Shown: positions 1-10,822, numbered from the stretch's first letter. The stretch is 64,000 nucleotides of DNA from Sphingobacterium daejeonense (GCF_901472535.1 NZ_LR590470.1:2232001-2296000); one strand, 5' to 3'. Made by a program: numbers and translations. The notes: generated from the letters alone by a model not told the origin.

Positions 1-1
1 G

Positions 2-1380
2 GCTGATCTAAAACTGAACTATCAATCCATTTCAAAAAAAGGATGAGGTTTCAGAGTATTACCAAAGTTTCGATTCAACAGGTACAGAACCAATTATCAC
101 AAGCTTCAGTCAAAAGCAATTTGTTGATGCTAGAAATGATGTGGCTGGTATCAAAGCTGCCGTATCCTATGTCGAACCATTTTATGAACACAGTTTGTTG
201 GAGATCATGCACGATATGGATATCAATAATATCGAAGCGGTACGTACTGTAAGAGATCCAAATTTTTTTGGTGGTGGATTTATTGATTCTTTAGCTGTGA
301 ACTATGCCTATCAATTTAAGAGTTTTTAAAACAGGTCTTAACTACCAATATGAACCAAATAAAAAGTTTAGGGTCAATATGGGTTTTACTGTCCAGCCAG
401 TAACGCTCTCTGGGCGAGTAAAAGGCGATACAGCAGTATATGATTACAATAATGTTAATCTTGTCCCTTCCACAACGGTAAGGTATAAATTCAGTAATGA
501 TCTAGAAATTAAGCTTGCTTATTTAGGCCGGAATATTCAACCTACGTTTTTACATATTTCACCGGTTAGGGATAACTCTAATTCGAGGAATATTATTGTA
601 GGTAATCCTTCCTTAAAAGCAGAGTTCTCAAATCAATTCTCCACTACACTTAGGAAGTTTTTGCCAACTCGTGGTCAATATTTTCAGACCGATTTTGCCT
701 ATACATTCATTGCAAATAAAATTGTAAGCTCCAAAAAAGCCCTTTTTAACGAAACTATCCAAGAGACAACCTTTGAAAACACCGATGGATATTATGATAT
801 TAAATGGTACTATGAGTTCAATTCTCCAGTATTTACGGATCAATTGAATCTAGGTCTCTCAGGTAATGTAGATTACTATAATAATCTTTCCTATGTAAAC
901 GGTTTTAAAAGCACGACAAAACAAGTATTGTTCAATCAGAATCTGCAGGTAAGGTATTTACCTTCAGAATATTTTGAATCCGTTTTCAACACCAACTATT
1001 TTTTAAATAGAGCAACATATGAGCTTCCTTATATTAATAAAATTGCGGCACATTCTTTTTTATTAAGTTTAGCGGGGAGAGGGTATCTGTCAGACAATTT
1101 TGTAATAGGGGCAGAGATGTCTCAGAAGTTTTATGATGGATACGTTAGTGAATTAAGTGATGTAAATCCCACCATTATTAATACCTATATTGAATATTCT
1201 TTCCTTAAAAATAAATCAGCATTAATTCGTTTGCAATGCAATGATATCATGGATCAAAACAAAGATGTTGGTGTATTGACGTCATATGTTGGCAATGATG
1301 TCTTTGAATCCAGAAACAACAGACTTGGCAGATATTTTATGCTTACCTTTAATTTGAGATTACAAAATTATCCAAAATAA
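2..1380 (+). CDS. TonB-dependent receptor-like outer-membrane barrel, C-terminal part
   Basis: This is the C-terminal portion of an outer-membrane beta-barrel of the TonB-receptor-like type (OMP_b-brl_3 family by look). Its start lies left of the window. Evidence is the run of alternating aromatic/polar strands, the GNPSLKAEFSNQ segment typical of these barrels, and a C-terminus ending in a strand with aromatic residues (RLGRYFMLTFNLRLQNYPK). Two frameshifts are visible. One extra A in the A7 run at 34-40 and one extra T in the T5 run at 323-327 explain both, and removing them gives one continuous reading frame. The barrel class is fairly sure; the substrate is unknown. It ends 8 bases before the quinone oxidoreductase. 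Confidence 0.75.
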
Positions 1381-1388
1381 GAATTAAG

Positions 1389-2364
1389 ATGAAAGTAGCT
1401 GTTATGAAAGGATTTGGAGGTCCTGAAGTTTTTGAAATAGAGACAAGACCAGATTTGATACCCTCAAATGATCAAGTATTGATTGAGGTTAAAGCAGCAG
1501 GTATCAATAGACCGGATGTTTTTCAGAGAAAAGGTAACTACCCTGCACCGAGTGGAACAGCTCCCGATATTCCAGGACTTGAGGTTGCTGGTGTTATAAT
1601 CAGTATTGGTCCCGATGTCAAGAATTATAAAATTGGTGATGAAGTCATGGCCTTATTACCTGGAGAAGGATATGCAACCCAAGCATTGGTTTCTGAAAAG
1701 ATTTGCTTGCACAAGCCTAAAAACATTTCATTTGAAGAAGCAGCGGCTCTTCCAGAAACTATCTATACCGTATGGGACAATATATTCGAACGTGGCCAAT
1801 TAAAAGCTGGAGAGCATGTGCTAATCCATGGCGGAACGGGAGGTATTGGAACCGTCTCAATTCAATTGGCAAAATTATTTGGGGCGGTGGTATATACAAC
1901 GGTTGGATCACAGGGAGAAAGTGAAAGTAGCAGAGGAGTTAGGTGCTGATATAGCCATAAATTATAAAACCCAAGACTTTGTTGAAGTATTAAAAGATAA
2001 TGGGGTTGATGTTATTTTAGATAGTATAGGTGGTGATTATTTTGGCAAAAACATAGAGGTTCTTAAGGAAGATGGTCGATTGGTTTACATCAACGCTATG
2101 AAGGGGCCAAAAGTTGAGCTTAACATTATGAAAATAATGCAGAAAAGGATCGTTTTGACAGGTTCAACTTTGAGAGGAAGAGGAAAAGATTTCAAATCAA
2201 AGCTCACTAAAGAAATTGAAACAAATATTTTACCTCTCATAGAAAATGGAAAGTTTAGACCCATTATGTCGAAAATCTTCCCATTTGAAAGCGTTTCTGA
2301 TGCACATATCTATTTTGAAAGTCCAGATCAATTTGGTAAAATAGTGCTTAAAATGGATAGCTAA
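1389..2364 (+). CDS. NAD(P)H:quinone oxidoreductase, zinc-free MDR family (PIG3-like)
   Basis: A medium-chain dehydrogenase/reductase of the quinone oxidoreductase branch, expected to reduce quinones with NADPH in the cytoplasm. The N-terminal GroES-like fold contains INRPDVFQRKGNYPAP and PDIPGLEVAG. The Rossmann fold follows with HGGTGGIGTVSIQLAKLFGA, and the C-terminal part has VLDSIGGDYFGKN. No zinc ligands are seen, as expected for this branch. The gene is split by one extra G in the G3 run at 1913-1915. Removing it joins VYTTVGSQ to EKVKVAEELGADIAINYK in a full-length protein of about 325 residues. It probably shares a transcript with the upstream barrel gene. Confidence 0.85.
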
Positions 2365-2437
2365 ATACTTTTAGCTGTTTGTAAACCTTTTTATTTTATT
2401 ATATTTAACAAAATTGATAAAACCTATTTTCTATACA

Positions 2438-4736
2438 ATGAAACTAAAATTTCTTACAACAGCTTTATTGATAGGTACGAGTGTCTTGACAAGTTTTGGC
2501 CAAAAGATCGGAAAAGTTGAAAAGCCGATTGATTTGGTCAGTACTTTGGTTGGAACTCAATCTACTTATTTCTTGTCAAGCGGAAATACCTATCCTGCTA
2601 TTGCTTTGCCTTGGGGTATGAACTTCTGGAGTCCTCAGACGGGCAAGATGGGGGATGGATGGATGTATACATATACTGCAGAAAAACTTCGCGGCATCAA
2701 ACAGACCCACCAACCTTCACCTTGGATGAACGACTATGGTCAATTTTCCATTATGGCCATGGTGAACAACAAAACTTTTGATCAAGATAAAAGAGCTAGT
2801 TATTTCTCGCATAAAGCAGAAGTAGCAAAACCGCATTATTATTCGGTTTACTTGGCAGATTACGATACCAAAGTAGAGTTAACTCCAACAGAAAGAGCTT
2901 CCTATTTCAGGTTTACTTTTCCAAAAACTGACTCAGCATATGTCTTAATTGATGCTTTCGACAAAGGATCTTATGTAGAAGTAATCCCTAAGGACCAAAA
3001 GATCATCGGATACAGTACCAAAAATAGTGGTGGGGTTCCAGATAATTTCAAAAACTATTTTGTGATGACTTTTGATAAACCTTTTGCAAATGTTTCAACA
3101 TTTGCAGATTCAGTTCTTACGGATGGGCGTTATATGGTCAAAGCTGACCATGTTGGAGCGATCGTTGGTTTTCCAGAATGCGAATGCCGGAGATCAGCTA
3201 TTGATGAAAGCTGCTTCCTCATTCATTAGTGCTGAACAAGCAGAAATCAATTTAAAAGAACTTGATGGGGTAACTTTTGATCAGCAGGTTCAAAAAGGTG
3301 AGGATATTTGGAACAAAGAATTGGGCAAGATAGAAATCGAAGGCGGAAGCATAGATCAAATGCGTACATTTTATTCTTCCTTTTATCGGTCTTTGTTATT
3401 TCCTAGGATGTTCTACGAAATCAATGCAGCGGGAGAAGTTGTTCATTATTCACCATATAATGGCAAGGTTCTTCCGGGATACATGTTTACTGATACGGGA
3501 TTCTGGGATACTTTCAGAGCGTTGTTTCCTTTCTTGAACTTGATGTATCCTGAGATGAGTGAAAAAATGCAGGAAGGTTTAGCCAATGCGTATCGTGAAG
3601 GAGGATGGTTACCAGAGTGGGCAAGCCCTGGTTATAGAAGCGTCATGGTAGGAAATAACTCCGCATCTGTCGTCGCTGATGCATGGATTAAAGGAATAAA
3701 ATCAAAAGATATTGAAACCCTTTATGAAGCTGTCTTAAAAGGATCTAAAAATGCCGGACCATTGACTGCTGTAGGTCGTGCTGGAGCTGAATATTACAAT
3801 GAATTAGGCTATGTTCCTTATGATGTTAAAATCAATGAAAATGCCGCTCGATCTTTAGAATATTCCTATGATGACTTTGCTATTTACCAATTGGCAAAAT
3901 CATTGGATAAGCCGCAAGCAGACAAAGATCTGTATAAACAAAGATCCTACAATTACCAAAAGTTATTTGATCCGTCTACTGGATTGATGCGCGGTAAAAA
4001 TAAGGATGGTTCATGGTCTACACCATTTAATCCATTCAAATGGGGCGATGCTTTTACAGAAGGTAATAGCTGGCACTATAGCTGGTCTGTTTTTCAGGAT
4101 GTTGAGGGATTAGCTAAGTTAATGGGTGGTCATCAAGCAATGGAAATCAAATTAGATTCAGTATTTACTTTGCCACCAGTATTTGACGATAGTTACTATG
4201 GGTTTCCAATCCATGAAATCAGGGAGATGCAGATTGCCAATATGGGGCAATATGCTCATGGTAACCAACCTATACAGCATATGATTTATTTATACAATCA
4301 TGTAGGTACACCTTGGAAAGCTCAATATTGGCTGAGAGAAACCATGAACAGAATGTATTCCCCAAATCCTGATGGTTATTGTGGAGATGAGGATAATGGC
4401 CAGACCTCTGCATGGTATGTGTTTTCAGCTATTGGTTTCTATCCAGTGACCCCAGCTGTTGATGAATATGTACTTGGATCGCCGATCTTTGATAAAGTAA
4501 CATTAAACTTAAGCAATGGTAAAAAAGTAACGATCGAAACCAAAAACAATTCTGATAAAAATCGGTATATCCAATCCATGAAATTGAACGGGAAAAATTA
4601 TACCAAAAATTACGTTAAACACAGTGATTTGGTAAAAGGAGCAAACCTATTTTTCGATATGGGACCAGAGCCTAATAAGAAGAGAGGAATTGATAAAGCA
4701 GACTTACCATTCTCGATCAGCAAGGATGATCAATAA
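2438..4736 (+). CDS. Glycoside hydrolase family 92 (putative alpha-mannosidase), secreted
   Basis: A calcium-dependent exo-alpha-mannosidase type enzyme of family GH92, probably periplasmic or surface-exposed and acting on mannose-rich glycans. The start at 2438 gives a clean signal peptide (MKLKFLTTALLIGTSVLTSFGQ); an in-frame ATG at 2414 would put charged residues before it. Family marks are SSGNTYPAIALPWGMNFWSP near the N-terminus, TGFWDTFRALFPF, GWLPEWASPGYRSVMVGNNS, FTEGNSWHYSWSVFQD (expected to hold the catalytic acid) and GDEDNGQTSAWYVFSAIGF (expected to hold the catalytic base). One extra T in the T4 run at 3169-3172 splits the frame; removing it joins GAIVGF to QNANAGDQLLMKAASS. The substrate linkage cannot be read from sequence. 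Confidence 0.9.
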
Positions 4737-4764
4737 AAAGAATTCATAATCAACCTATAAATTG

Positions 4765-4793
4765 GCTCCAAGTAACTTTGGGGCCTTTTTTTA
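4765..4793 (+). terminator. Rho-independent terminator after GH92
   Basis: A stem with G-T pairs (ggctccaag / ctttggggcc) is followed directly by seven T at 4787-4793. It lies just past the GH92 stop and ends that transcript. Confidence 0.8.
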
Positions 4794-4841
4794 TGATGTT
4801 TACAGGATAAATTGATAGAATCTGAGGGATGATAAATATCT

Positions 4842-4873
4842 AAAAAAAAAAGGCTTGGAATTATTCCAAGCCT
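4842..4873 (-). terminator. Terminator for the minus-strand mqnC-scpB-microprotein transcript
   Basis: A perfect 10-bp stem (aggcttggaa / ttccaagcct, three-base loop) at 4851-4873 has a run of ten A on its left side, which is a U-run when read from the minus strand. It sits about 100 bases past the stop of the acidic microprotein and faces the GH92 terminator. Confidence 0.8.
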
Positions 4874-4969
4874 ATAAAAAAAATCTTTTGTATCTAACCC
4901 AATTGGGCGCGCACATGTACCTTTTACGAGATATTTTCTGGTAAAATAATTGTTGTTGGCTAGTGAAGA

Positions 4970-5143
4970 TTAAAAATCGTCGTCATCATCATCCATGTCA
5001 TCGTATCCGCCGATCGAATCGATATCATCTAACCCGAAATCATCATCGTCATCAAAGACATCATCATCGTCATCAGGACCGTTGAAGTTGAGAACTCTTT
5101 CATCAACCATTTCATCTGTTTCAATTGCTTGCATTGTAGCCAT
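4970..5143 (-). CDS. Asp-rich 57-residue microprotein of unknown function
   Basis: A complete minus-strand reading frame of 57 residues, starting at the ATG at 5143. About 23 Asp and 3 Glu make nearly half the protein acidic, against a single Arg. The N-terminus is mixed (MATMQAIETDEMVDERVLNF), then come three Asp blocks (PDDDDDVFDDDDDFGLDD, YDDM and a terminal DDDDDDF). No signal peptide, Cys or membrane segment is present. It lies downstream of scpB on the same strand and ends before a strong terminator, which supports it being a real gene. I do not recognise the family. Binding of cations or of a basic protein, or nucleic-acid mimicry, are only guesses from composition. Confidence 0.7.
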   Translation of the reverse strand: MATMQAIETDEMVDERVLNFNGPDDDDDVFDDDDDFGLDDIDSIGGYDDMDDDDDDF

Positions 5144-5256
5144 GTTGTTTATTATGATATTTTTCTATTGTTATGTAAAATTATATAAGAATATTCAATT
5201 CGTAAATTTTTTTTTAAAATAATTGGAACATGTCTCGAATATTCATTTTACATATT

Positions 5257-5817
5257 TTAATCAACTATTTCACCGATACTGTTCTCTTCAGCAACAATGT
5301 CTTTAAGCTGAGGAAGATCCCTTGTACTAGTTAAACCAAAATGATTCATAAATTCACCACTTGTTGCATAAAGCAATGGTTTTCCTATGCTGTCTGATTT
5401 TCCAGCAATCTGTATCAAGCCCTTGTCTAACAGCCTCTGGATCGAATAATCACAGTTTACACCTCTGATTTGTTCTACTTCCAATTTCGTGATCGGTTGC
5501 CTATATGCAATGATTGCTAGGGTTTCCAATGCTGATTGGCTCAGTTTTTTTCTTTCCTTATGAACCTGCAATTGATTGATAGATTCATGGTACTCAGGCT
5601 TTGTCAAGAACTGCAATTGGTCATTGATGGACACTAATGCTAAGGCATAGTCTTCTGACTCATATTTAGCCTTCAATTTGCCAATAAACTCAGCCAATTC
5701 TACCTTACTGATTTCAATGGCCAACGAATCCTGCAAAACCTCCCGAAGATCCTTTTGACTGATACCTTCTGTAGATGCAAAAATGATAGCTTCTATATTT
5801 AATATAATATCCTTCAA
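5257..5817 (-). CDS. scpB: Segregation and condensation protein B
   Basis: ScpB is the kleisin-associated subunit of the SMC-ScpA-ScpB condensin, which organises and separates chromosomes. At 186 residues it has the usual length. The N-terminal winged-helix part (ILNIEAIIFASTEGISQKDLREVLQ) and the second one (QSALETLAIIAYRQPITKLEVEQIRGVNCDYSIQRLLDKGLIQIAGKSDSIGKPLLYATSGEFM, a well-conserved block) are both present. It starts 12 bases after mqnC ends, so the two are probably cotranscribed. No smc or scpA is in this window. Confidence 0.95.
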   Translation of the reverse strand: MKDIILNIEAIIFASTEGISQKDLREVLQDSLAIEISKVELAEFIGKLKAKYESEDYALALVSINDQLQFLTKPEYHESINQLQVHKERKKLSQSALETLAIIAYRQPITKLEVEQIRGVNCDYSIQRLLDKGLIQIAGKSDSIGKPLLYATSGEFMNHFGLTSTRDLPQLKDIVAEENSIGEIVD

Positions 5818-5829
5818 AATCCTATACTA

Positions 5830-6954
5830 TTAATAATTTATCACCTGCTCTTCCATTTGTTCTGGCAATTCCCTGAATTGGTAGGTTTGAGTTCTTAACT
5901 GAGGTTCAAATCCTGCTTCTGTAATCGCATCTTGGATTGATTTTGAAGTAAATCTATGCGGTGCACCAGCTGCCGATACTACATTTTCTTCAATCATGAT
6001 GGATCCAAAATCATTTGCTCCGGAATGCAAACAGATTTGCGCTGTTTGCTTTCCAACGGTTAACCAAGACGCTTGAATATTTTTGACATTAGGAAGCATA
6101 ATCCTGCTCAATGCGATCATGCGAATATATTCATCCGCCGTTACATCATTGGTAATTCCTCTGAGTCTCTTCAATAGGGTTCCATCATCTTGGAATGGCC
6201 AAGGAATAAATGCGATAAAGCCATGCGCATCGGCAGGTTTCTCGCTTTGTACCTCACGGATCCAAACCAAATGCTCAAAACGTTCTTCAATGGTTTCTAT
6301 ATGGCCAAACATCATGGTTGCTGATGTTGGTAGGTTTATTTTATGGGCAGCACGCATGACATCCAACCATTCCTGACCACCACATTTACCTTTAGAAATA
6401 AGCCTGCGGACTCTATCATTAAGGATTTCAGCACCAGCACCTGGCAATGAGTCAAGCCCCGCTTCTTTCATGGCAGTTAAAACCTCAATATGGCTCATGC
6501 CTTCCAATTTTGCAACGTGAGCAATTTCGGGAGGACCAAGTGAATGAAGCTTTAGGGTAGGATAGAGCTCCTTCAATTGCTTGAAAAGAGTCGTATAGAA
6601 ATTCAGACCCAAATCTGGATGATGGCCCCCTTGTAGCAACAATTGATCACCACCATATCGGAATGTTTCTTCTATCTTTTGTTTATAGGTTTCAATATCC
6701 GTAATGTAACTTTCTTCATGACCCGGACGCCTGAAAAAATTACAGAATTTACAATTTGCAATACACACATTCGTTGTATTGACATTCCTGTCTATCTGCC
6801 AAGTAACCTTGCCATGAGGAACTTGAATTTTACGCAATTCATTAGCTACATAAGCTAAGTCTGCAGTAGCGGCTTCTTTATATAAGAAAATGCCTTCTTC
6901 CTTGCTTAGAAAGTCAAAATTTAAGGCACGTTCTAACAGTTTGTTTACATTCAT
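5830..6954 (-). CDS. mqnC: Cyclic dehypoxanthinyl futalosine synthase (menaquinone, futalosine pathway)
   Basis: A radical-SAM enzyme that cyclises dehypoxanthine futalosine in the futalosine route to menaquinone. The cluster motif CIANCKFC (Cys64, Cys68, Cys71) has the C-x3-C-x2-C spacing and is preceded by the family segment IDRNVNTTNVC. Other family marks are LLQGGHHPDLGLNFY, LPGAGAEILNDRVRR and TSATMMFGHIET. The length of 374 residues is normal and the frame is intact. It heads a minus-strand transcript with scpB. Its presence implies the organism makes menaquinone without the classical Men pathway, which is common in this phylum. Confidence 0.93.
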   Translation of the reverse strand: MNVNKLLERALNFDFLSKEEGIFLYKEAATADLAYVANELRKIQVPHGKVTWQIDRNVNTTNVCIANCKFCNFFRRPGHEESYITDIETYKQKIEETFRYGGDQLLLQGGHHPDLGLNFYTTLFKQLKELYPTLKLHSLGPPEIAHVAKLEGMSHIEVLTAMKEAGLDSLPGAGAEILNDRVRRLISKGKCGGQEWLDVMRAAHKINLPTSATMMFGHIETIEERFEHLVWIREVQSEKPADAHGFIAFIPWPFQDDGTLLKRLRGITNDVTADEYIRMIALSRIMLPNVKNIQASWLTVGKQTAQICLHSGANDFGSIMIEENVVSAAGAPHRFTSKSIQDAITEAGFEPQLRTQTYQFRELPEQMEEQVINY

Positions 6955-7230
6955 GTAATAACAAAGATACGTAGCTTTTTATGAAAACGAAAGACGTACA
7001 AAAGAATTGAAAATCCGCAATAATGCCGTAACTCTTTAAATAAATGTTCATGGGTGTCTTTTTATCTCATGATAAATTTTTTAATTGCTCTTGCGGTATA
7101 TATTTTCATATTTTAAAAACTTAAGAATCAATCAGTTGTTTTTATTGTAACGTCACATTTATTTTACGTTCTGTTAACTCAAACTTAATTTAAATGAACT
7201 AGAAAAATCATATATTTAGATACACTACAA

Positions 7231-7237
7231 AGGAGGT
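7231..7237 (+). promoter_or_regulatory. Strong Shine-Dalgarno of the SRPBCC gene
   Basis: The sequence aggaggt lies six bases before the ATG at 7243 and decides that start. Such a full match is uncommon in this phylum, where most genes lack one. Confidence 0.75.
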
Positions 7238-7242
7238 TATCG

Positions 7243-7674
7243 ATGAGCCAAGACATTATCCATATTGAGCGTACATATCCAATTTCTACTGCCGAATTAT
7301 GGCAAGCAATGACTGATAAACAAAAATTAAAAGATTGGTTTTTCGATATTCCTAATTTCAGTACAGAGGTAGGTGCTGAATTTGAATTTGCTAAAATTCA
7401 AAATTCTCACAGTCAATTCCATCATTGCCGTGTATTGGAGGTTAAACCTGAAGAACTTTTTCGCTTTACATGGAAAAATCCTAAACAGTCCAATGGGAAT
7501 TCCATCATTACATGGCGATTTATTCCTAGGCGCGGGGCAACGACCTTACATCTGACGCATGAAGGATTAGAACATTTTAGAAATGCTGGTGAACAATATA
7601 CACAAGAGCGTTTCGAATCAGGTTGGGAAAGAATTCTGGGCGATTCACTGCCCAAGTTTATTGAAAAATTGTAA
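7243..7674 (+). CDS. SRPBCC / AHSA1-like START-domain protein
   Basis: A single-domain SRPBCC protein of the AHSA1 (activator of Hsp90 ATPase homolog) type, 143 residues, with a hydrophobic ligand pocket by family. Marks are IERTYPISTAELWQAMTDKQKLKDWFFDIPNF at the start and HLTHEGLEHFRNAGEQYTQERFESGWERILGDSLPKFI at the end. The start is fixed by a perfect Shine-Dalgarno (aggaggt at 7231-7237). Ligand and biological role are unknown. An independent copy of this fold recurs several times from 14 to 22 kb. Confidence 0.85.
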   Translation: MSQDIIHIERTYPISTAELWQAMTDKQKLKDWFFDIPNFSTEVGAEFEFAKIQNSHSQFHHCRVLEVKPEELFRFTWKNPKQSNGNSIITWRFIPRRGATTLHLTHEGLEHFRNAGEQYTQERFESGWERILGDSLPKFIEKL

Positions 7675-7808
7675 AATTTTTTTTATTGATAATCAATAAA
7701 TTACGTTGAACAGTTAATTAATGCAAAATTTAATGTTGATAAAATTTATTTTTTAATTAATTTTATTAATAAACCTATGTAAATCATTAATTCGGTTCTA
7801 CAATTTAT

Positions 7809-9083
7809 ATGAAGAAAATTTTTTCCAGTCTGTATGTTCAGGTCATCCTAGGCATTATTATCGGTATTCTATGTGGTGTTTTTTACCCTGATTTCGCAGT
7901 TAAGCTGAAACCGTTGGGTGATGGCTTTATTAAATTGATCAAAATGATCATTGCGCCATTGATATTCAGTTCCATCGTTATTGGTATTGCAGGAATGCAG
8001 GATATCAAGAAAGTCGGAAAAATAGGGCTCAGCTCCTTGATCTATTTTGAAATCATGACTACGGTTGCTCTGATCATAGGACTTTTGTTTGTCAATATTA
8101 TTCAACCCGGCACTGGAATGAATGTTGACCCTGCAACATTAGATCCAACAGCAGTTTCCCATTATATCCAAGAAGCTGAAGATCATAAATCTGTAATGGA
8201 TTTTATCCTGAGCATTATCCCGAACAATGTTATTGCAGCAGTAGCCTCAGATAATTTATTACAGGTACTTCTATTTGCCGTATTGTTCGGCATAGGGCTT
8301 ACTAAAATTGGTCATAAAAATGCGGAGCCAGTTATTAATGTACTACAATCATTCCTGAAAGGTTTATTTGCTGTCATTAAAATGATCATGTATTTGGCGC
8401 CAATTGGAGCAATGGGGGCTATGGGATTTACTATTGGAAAATACGGTATTGAGGCACTTTCTTCATTAGGGTTATTGATGCTTAGTTTCTATGGCACATG
8501 TATCGTGTTTATTGTCGGCATTATTGGTGCAGTCCTATACTTCTATGTGAATGTAAACATCTTCAAGTTGCTGAAATATATCAAAGAAGAATTGCTGATC
8601 GTGTTAGGTACTTCTTCCTCTGAATCTGCATTACCCGGATTGATGCAAAAATTAGAAGATGCTGGATGTTCAAAACCTATCGTAGGATTGGTTATCCCAA
8701 CTGGTTATTCCTTCAACTTGGATGGTACTTGTATATACTTGACCATGGCTGCCGTTTTTATTTCTCAAGCCTTGAATATGCATCTTTCGTTAGAACAGGA
8801 AATAACCTTGTTGTTAGTCCTATTGTTAACTTCTAAGGGTGCTGCGGGTGTCACAGGGAGCGGATTTGTAACTTTGGCAGCAACACTGCCTGTCGTAGGA
8901 CATATACCTGTAGAGGCTGTAGGATTGATCCTTGGAATTGATAGATTTATGAGTGAGGCAAGAGCATTGACCAATATCATCGGAAATGCAACTGCTACCA
9001 TCGTGGTCGCTAAATATGAAAAAGGCCTTGATGAAGACTTGTTGCACGAGAAGCTAGGTAATACAAAAGCTATAGAAGCATAA
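7809..9083 (+). CDS. Dicarboxylate/amino acid:cation symporter (DAACS family)
   Basis: An inner-membrane symporter of the glutamate/aspartate/C4-dicarboxylate family, importing its substrate with Na+ or H+. It has 424 residues, the family norm, and an intact frame. The re-entrant loop [18 protein letters not shown], the family motif [20 protein letters not shown] and the C-terminal [25 protein letters not shown] segment are all present. The last of these carries the Asp and Asn/Thr used in substrate and cation binding in this family. The exact substrate is not decidable here. It appears to be its own transcription unit. Confidence 0.93.
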   Translation: MKKIFSSLYVQVILGIIIGILCGVFYPDFAVKLKPLGDGFIKLIKMIIAPLIFSSIVIGIAGMQDIKKVGKIGLSSLIYFEIMTTVALIIGLLFVNIIQPGTGMNVDPATLDPTAVSHYIQEAEDHKSVMDFILSIIPNNVIAAVASDNLLQVLLFAVLFGIGLTKIGHKNAEPVINVLQSFLKGLFAVIKMIMYLAPIGAMGAMGFTIGKYGIEALSSLGLLMLSFYGTCIVFIVGIIGAVLYFYVNVNIFKLLKYIKEELLIVLGTSSSESALPGLMQKLEDAGCSKPIVGLVIPTGYSFNLDGTCIYLTMAAVFISQALNMHLSLEQEITLLLVLLLTSKGAAGVTGSGFVTLAATLPVVGHIPVEAVGLILGIDRFMSEARALTNIIGNATATIVVAKYEKGLDEDLLHEKLGNTKAIEA

Positions 9084-9196
9084 ATGTAAATTGAATTTAT
9101 TCTCTTAAAGGCTTTCTTAATTTTCTTGTAGTCTTCCAAACATTCATGTATAATTTCTGGTTTAATGATTGGCTATTTAAAACAGAAATTAAATTT

Positions 9197-10403
9197 ATGG
9201 ATCTTAAATCAAACGAACCATTTTGGTTAGTTAAAAATGGTATACTTAATTCGTATCCGTCACTCCGAGAGGATAAGGAATGTGATGTACTGATCGTTGG
9301 AGCTGGAATCACAGGAAGCTTAATTGCACATCAATGTATCAAGGATGGTTACAAGACTATTTTAATAGATAAAAGGGAGATCGTGAATGGAAGTTCGTCA
9401 GCAACTACGTCCATGCTCCAATATGAAATTGACACCCCGCTTTATGAGCTGGAAGAAATGATTGGTAAAGAACCTGCTATCATGAGTTATAAGGCTTGTT
9501 CGGATTCTATAGACAAGCTAGGGAAAATTGCTAAAGAAATAAAATCAAAAGCCGGGTTCAAGAAAAAGACTTCACTTTATTATGCATCTCGAAAAAAAGA
9601 TGTGACCTGGCTCGAAAAAGAATTTAATGCACGCAAAGAAGCCGGCTTTAAAGTAAAATGGCTAAAAGAAGCTGAAATTGAAAAAACATTCAAAATCCAA
9701 GATTCTCATGGCGGCATTCTTTCGGATCAAGGTGGGAGTGTTGATGCCTTCAGATTGGCTCATGAACTGATCCACTATAATTGCGAAAAAGGTCTGGAAG
9801 TTTTTGATAAAACTGAATTAGTGAAAGTTGAAGAGAAAAAAGGATTTAATCTAGTCCATTTAGATACGAAAGCCAAAATAAAAGCCAAACATATCATCTA
9901 TTGTGTAGGCTATGAGAGTGCCAATATGATCAAAGAGAAGTTTGTAGATTTATTGAGCACCTATGCTATCGTATCTGAAATCAATAAAGACCTGTATGAA
10001 TGTTATAATGATTATTTAATCTGGAATACGGCTGAGCCTTATTTATACATGCGTACGACAGATGATTGCAGGTTTTTGATAGGAGGGGAAGATGAAGAGT
10101 TTCGCGATCCTGAAAAAAGAGACGAACTGCTTACTGCCAAATCAAAGAAAATTAGAAAAAGATTATGAAAAAGTATTCCATAATGATCAATTTATCACTG
10201 ATTTCTCATGGGCAGGTACTTTTGGTGAAACCAAGGATGGCCTTCCTTATATAGGTACTCATGCTGATTTTAAAAGATCATACTTTGTTCTTGGATTTGG
10301 TGGAAACGGCATAACTTTCTCAGTAACCGGAATGGATATGGTCTCCGATTGGTTGGCCGGAAAATCAAATCCATTAACTCCTTATTTTGCATTTGGCAGA
10401 TAA
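9197..10403 (+). CDS. FAD-dependent oxidoreductase, DAO (glycine/D-amino-acid oxidase-like) family
   Basis: A flavoenzyme with an N-terminal FAD-binding fold (CDVLIVGAGITGSLIAHQCIKDGYKTILIDKREI) and the DAO C-terminal motif (LPYIGTHADFKRSYFVLGFGGNGITFSVTG). I chose the start at 9197 (MDLKSNEPFW) because an upstream in-frame ATG at 9146 adds residues that look like translated leader. One extra A in the A4 run at 10148-10151 splits the frame; removing it joins ELLTAKSKK to LEKDYEKVFHN and yields about 400 residues. The substrate is unknown. A hairpin terminator follows at once. Confidence 0.83.
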
Positions 10404-10414
10404 TGACAAAAAGT

Positions 10415-10455
10415 AAAAGGGTTGACATTTTTCGATTGTCAACCCTTTTGTTTAA
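10415..10455 (+). terminator. Terminator after the FAD oxidoreductase
   Basis: A 13-bp perfect stem (aaaagggttgaca / tgtcaaccctttt) lies 12 bases past the stop. It is also the first part of a larger repeat unit that occurs three times in this region. Confidence 0.75.
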
Positions 10456-10580
10456 AAAGTTATCTTAACTTTTTCTTCTTAGTTTTTTCATACTAAGGAT
10501 TTTAAAATAACCTCTTTAGTATAATTAAAAACGATAGGTCTTCTGAATTATTGTATAAAGCTTAACTTTTTTTTAATAAT
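10415..10580. repeat. Hairpin-led repeat unit, copy A (about 170 bp)
   Basis: The unit begins with a hairpin, continues with aaaaagttatctt and a T-rich stretch, then a segment around ttgtataaagcttaac and a final T8 run. It is the most diverged of three copies. Its stem sequence differs from copies B and C yet still pairs perfectly. Confidence 0.6.
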
Positions 10581-10619
10581 TAGTAAACGATGAATCCACC
10601 GTGAACTAAATAAGCTAAA

Positions 10620-10800
10620 AAATAAAAGAGGTCAACTTTTTACGGTCGACCTCTTTCTTTAAAAAAGTTATCTTCTTTTTCTTTTCATATAACTCTCGTC
10701 ATAATCAAAAATAAAATAACTCTTCTTGTATAAATAAAAACGGCTATGTATCTCCAATATTGTGTACGACTTAACTTTTTTTTAATATTTTTTTAATAAT
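10620..10800. repeat. Hairpin-led repeat unit, copy B
   Basis: Same architecture as copy A: a hairpin (aaagaggtc / gacctcttt), aaaaagttatctt, catataactctcg, taactcttcttgtataaat, and a terminal T8 run. By eye it is strongly similar to copy C over its whole length. No coding frame or known RNA family is seen in it. Confidence 0.7.
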
Positions 10801-10822
10801 TATGATTTTAGGGTGTTCGCCT

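Noticed and set aside
4842..4873. Small RNA gene or attenuator at the perfect hairpin
   Set aside because: The A-run on the left and the minus-strand microprotein gene on the right explain it as an ordinary minus-strand terminator.
4995..5222. Plus-strand Ser-rich frame of 75 residues
   Set aside because: It is the complement of the Asp-rich microprotein gene (Asp codons read as Ser/Ile on the other strand).
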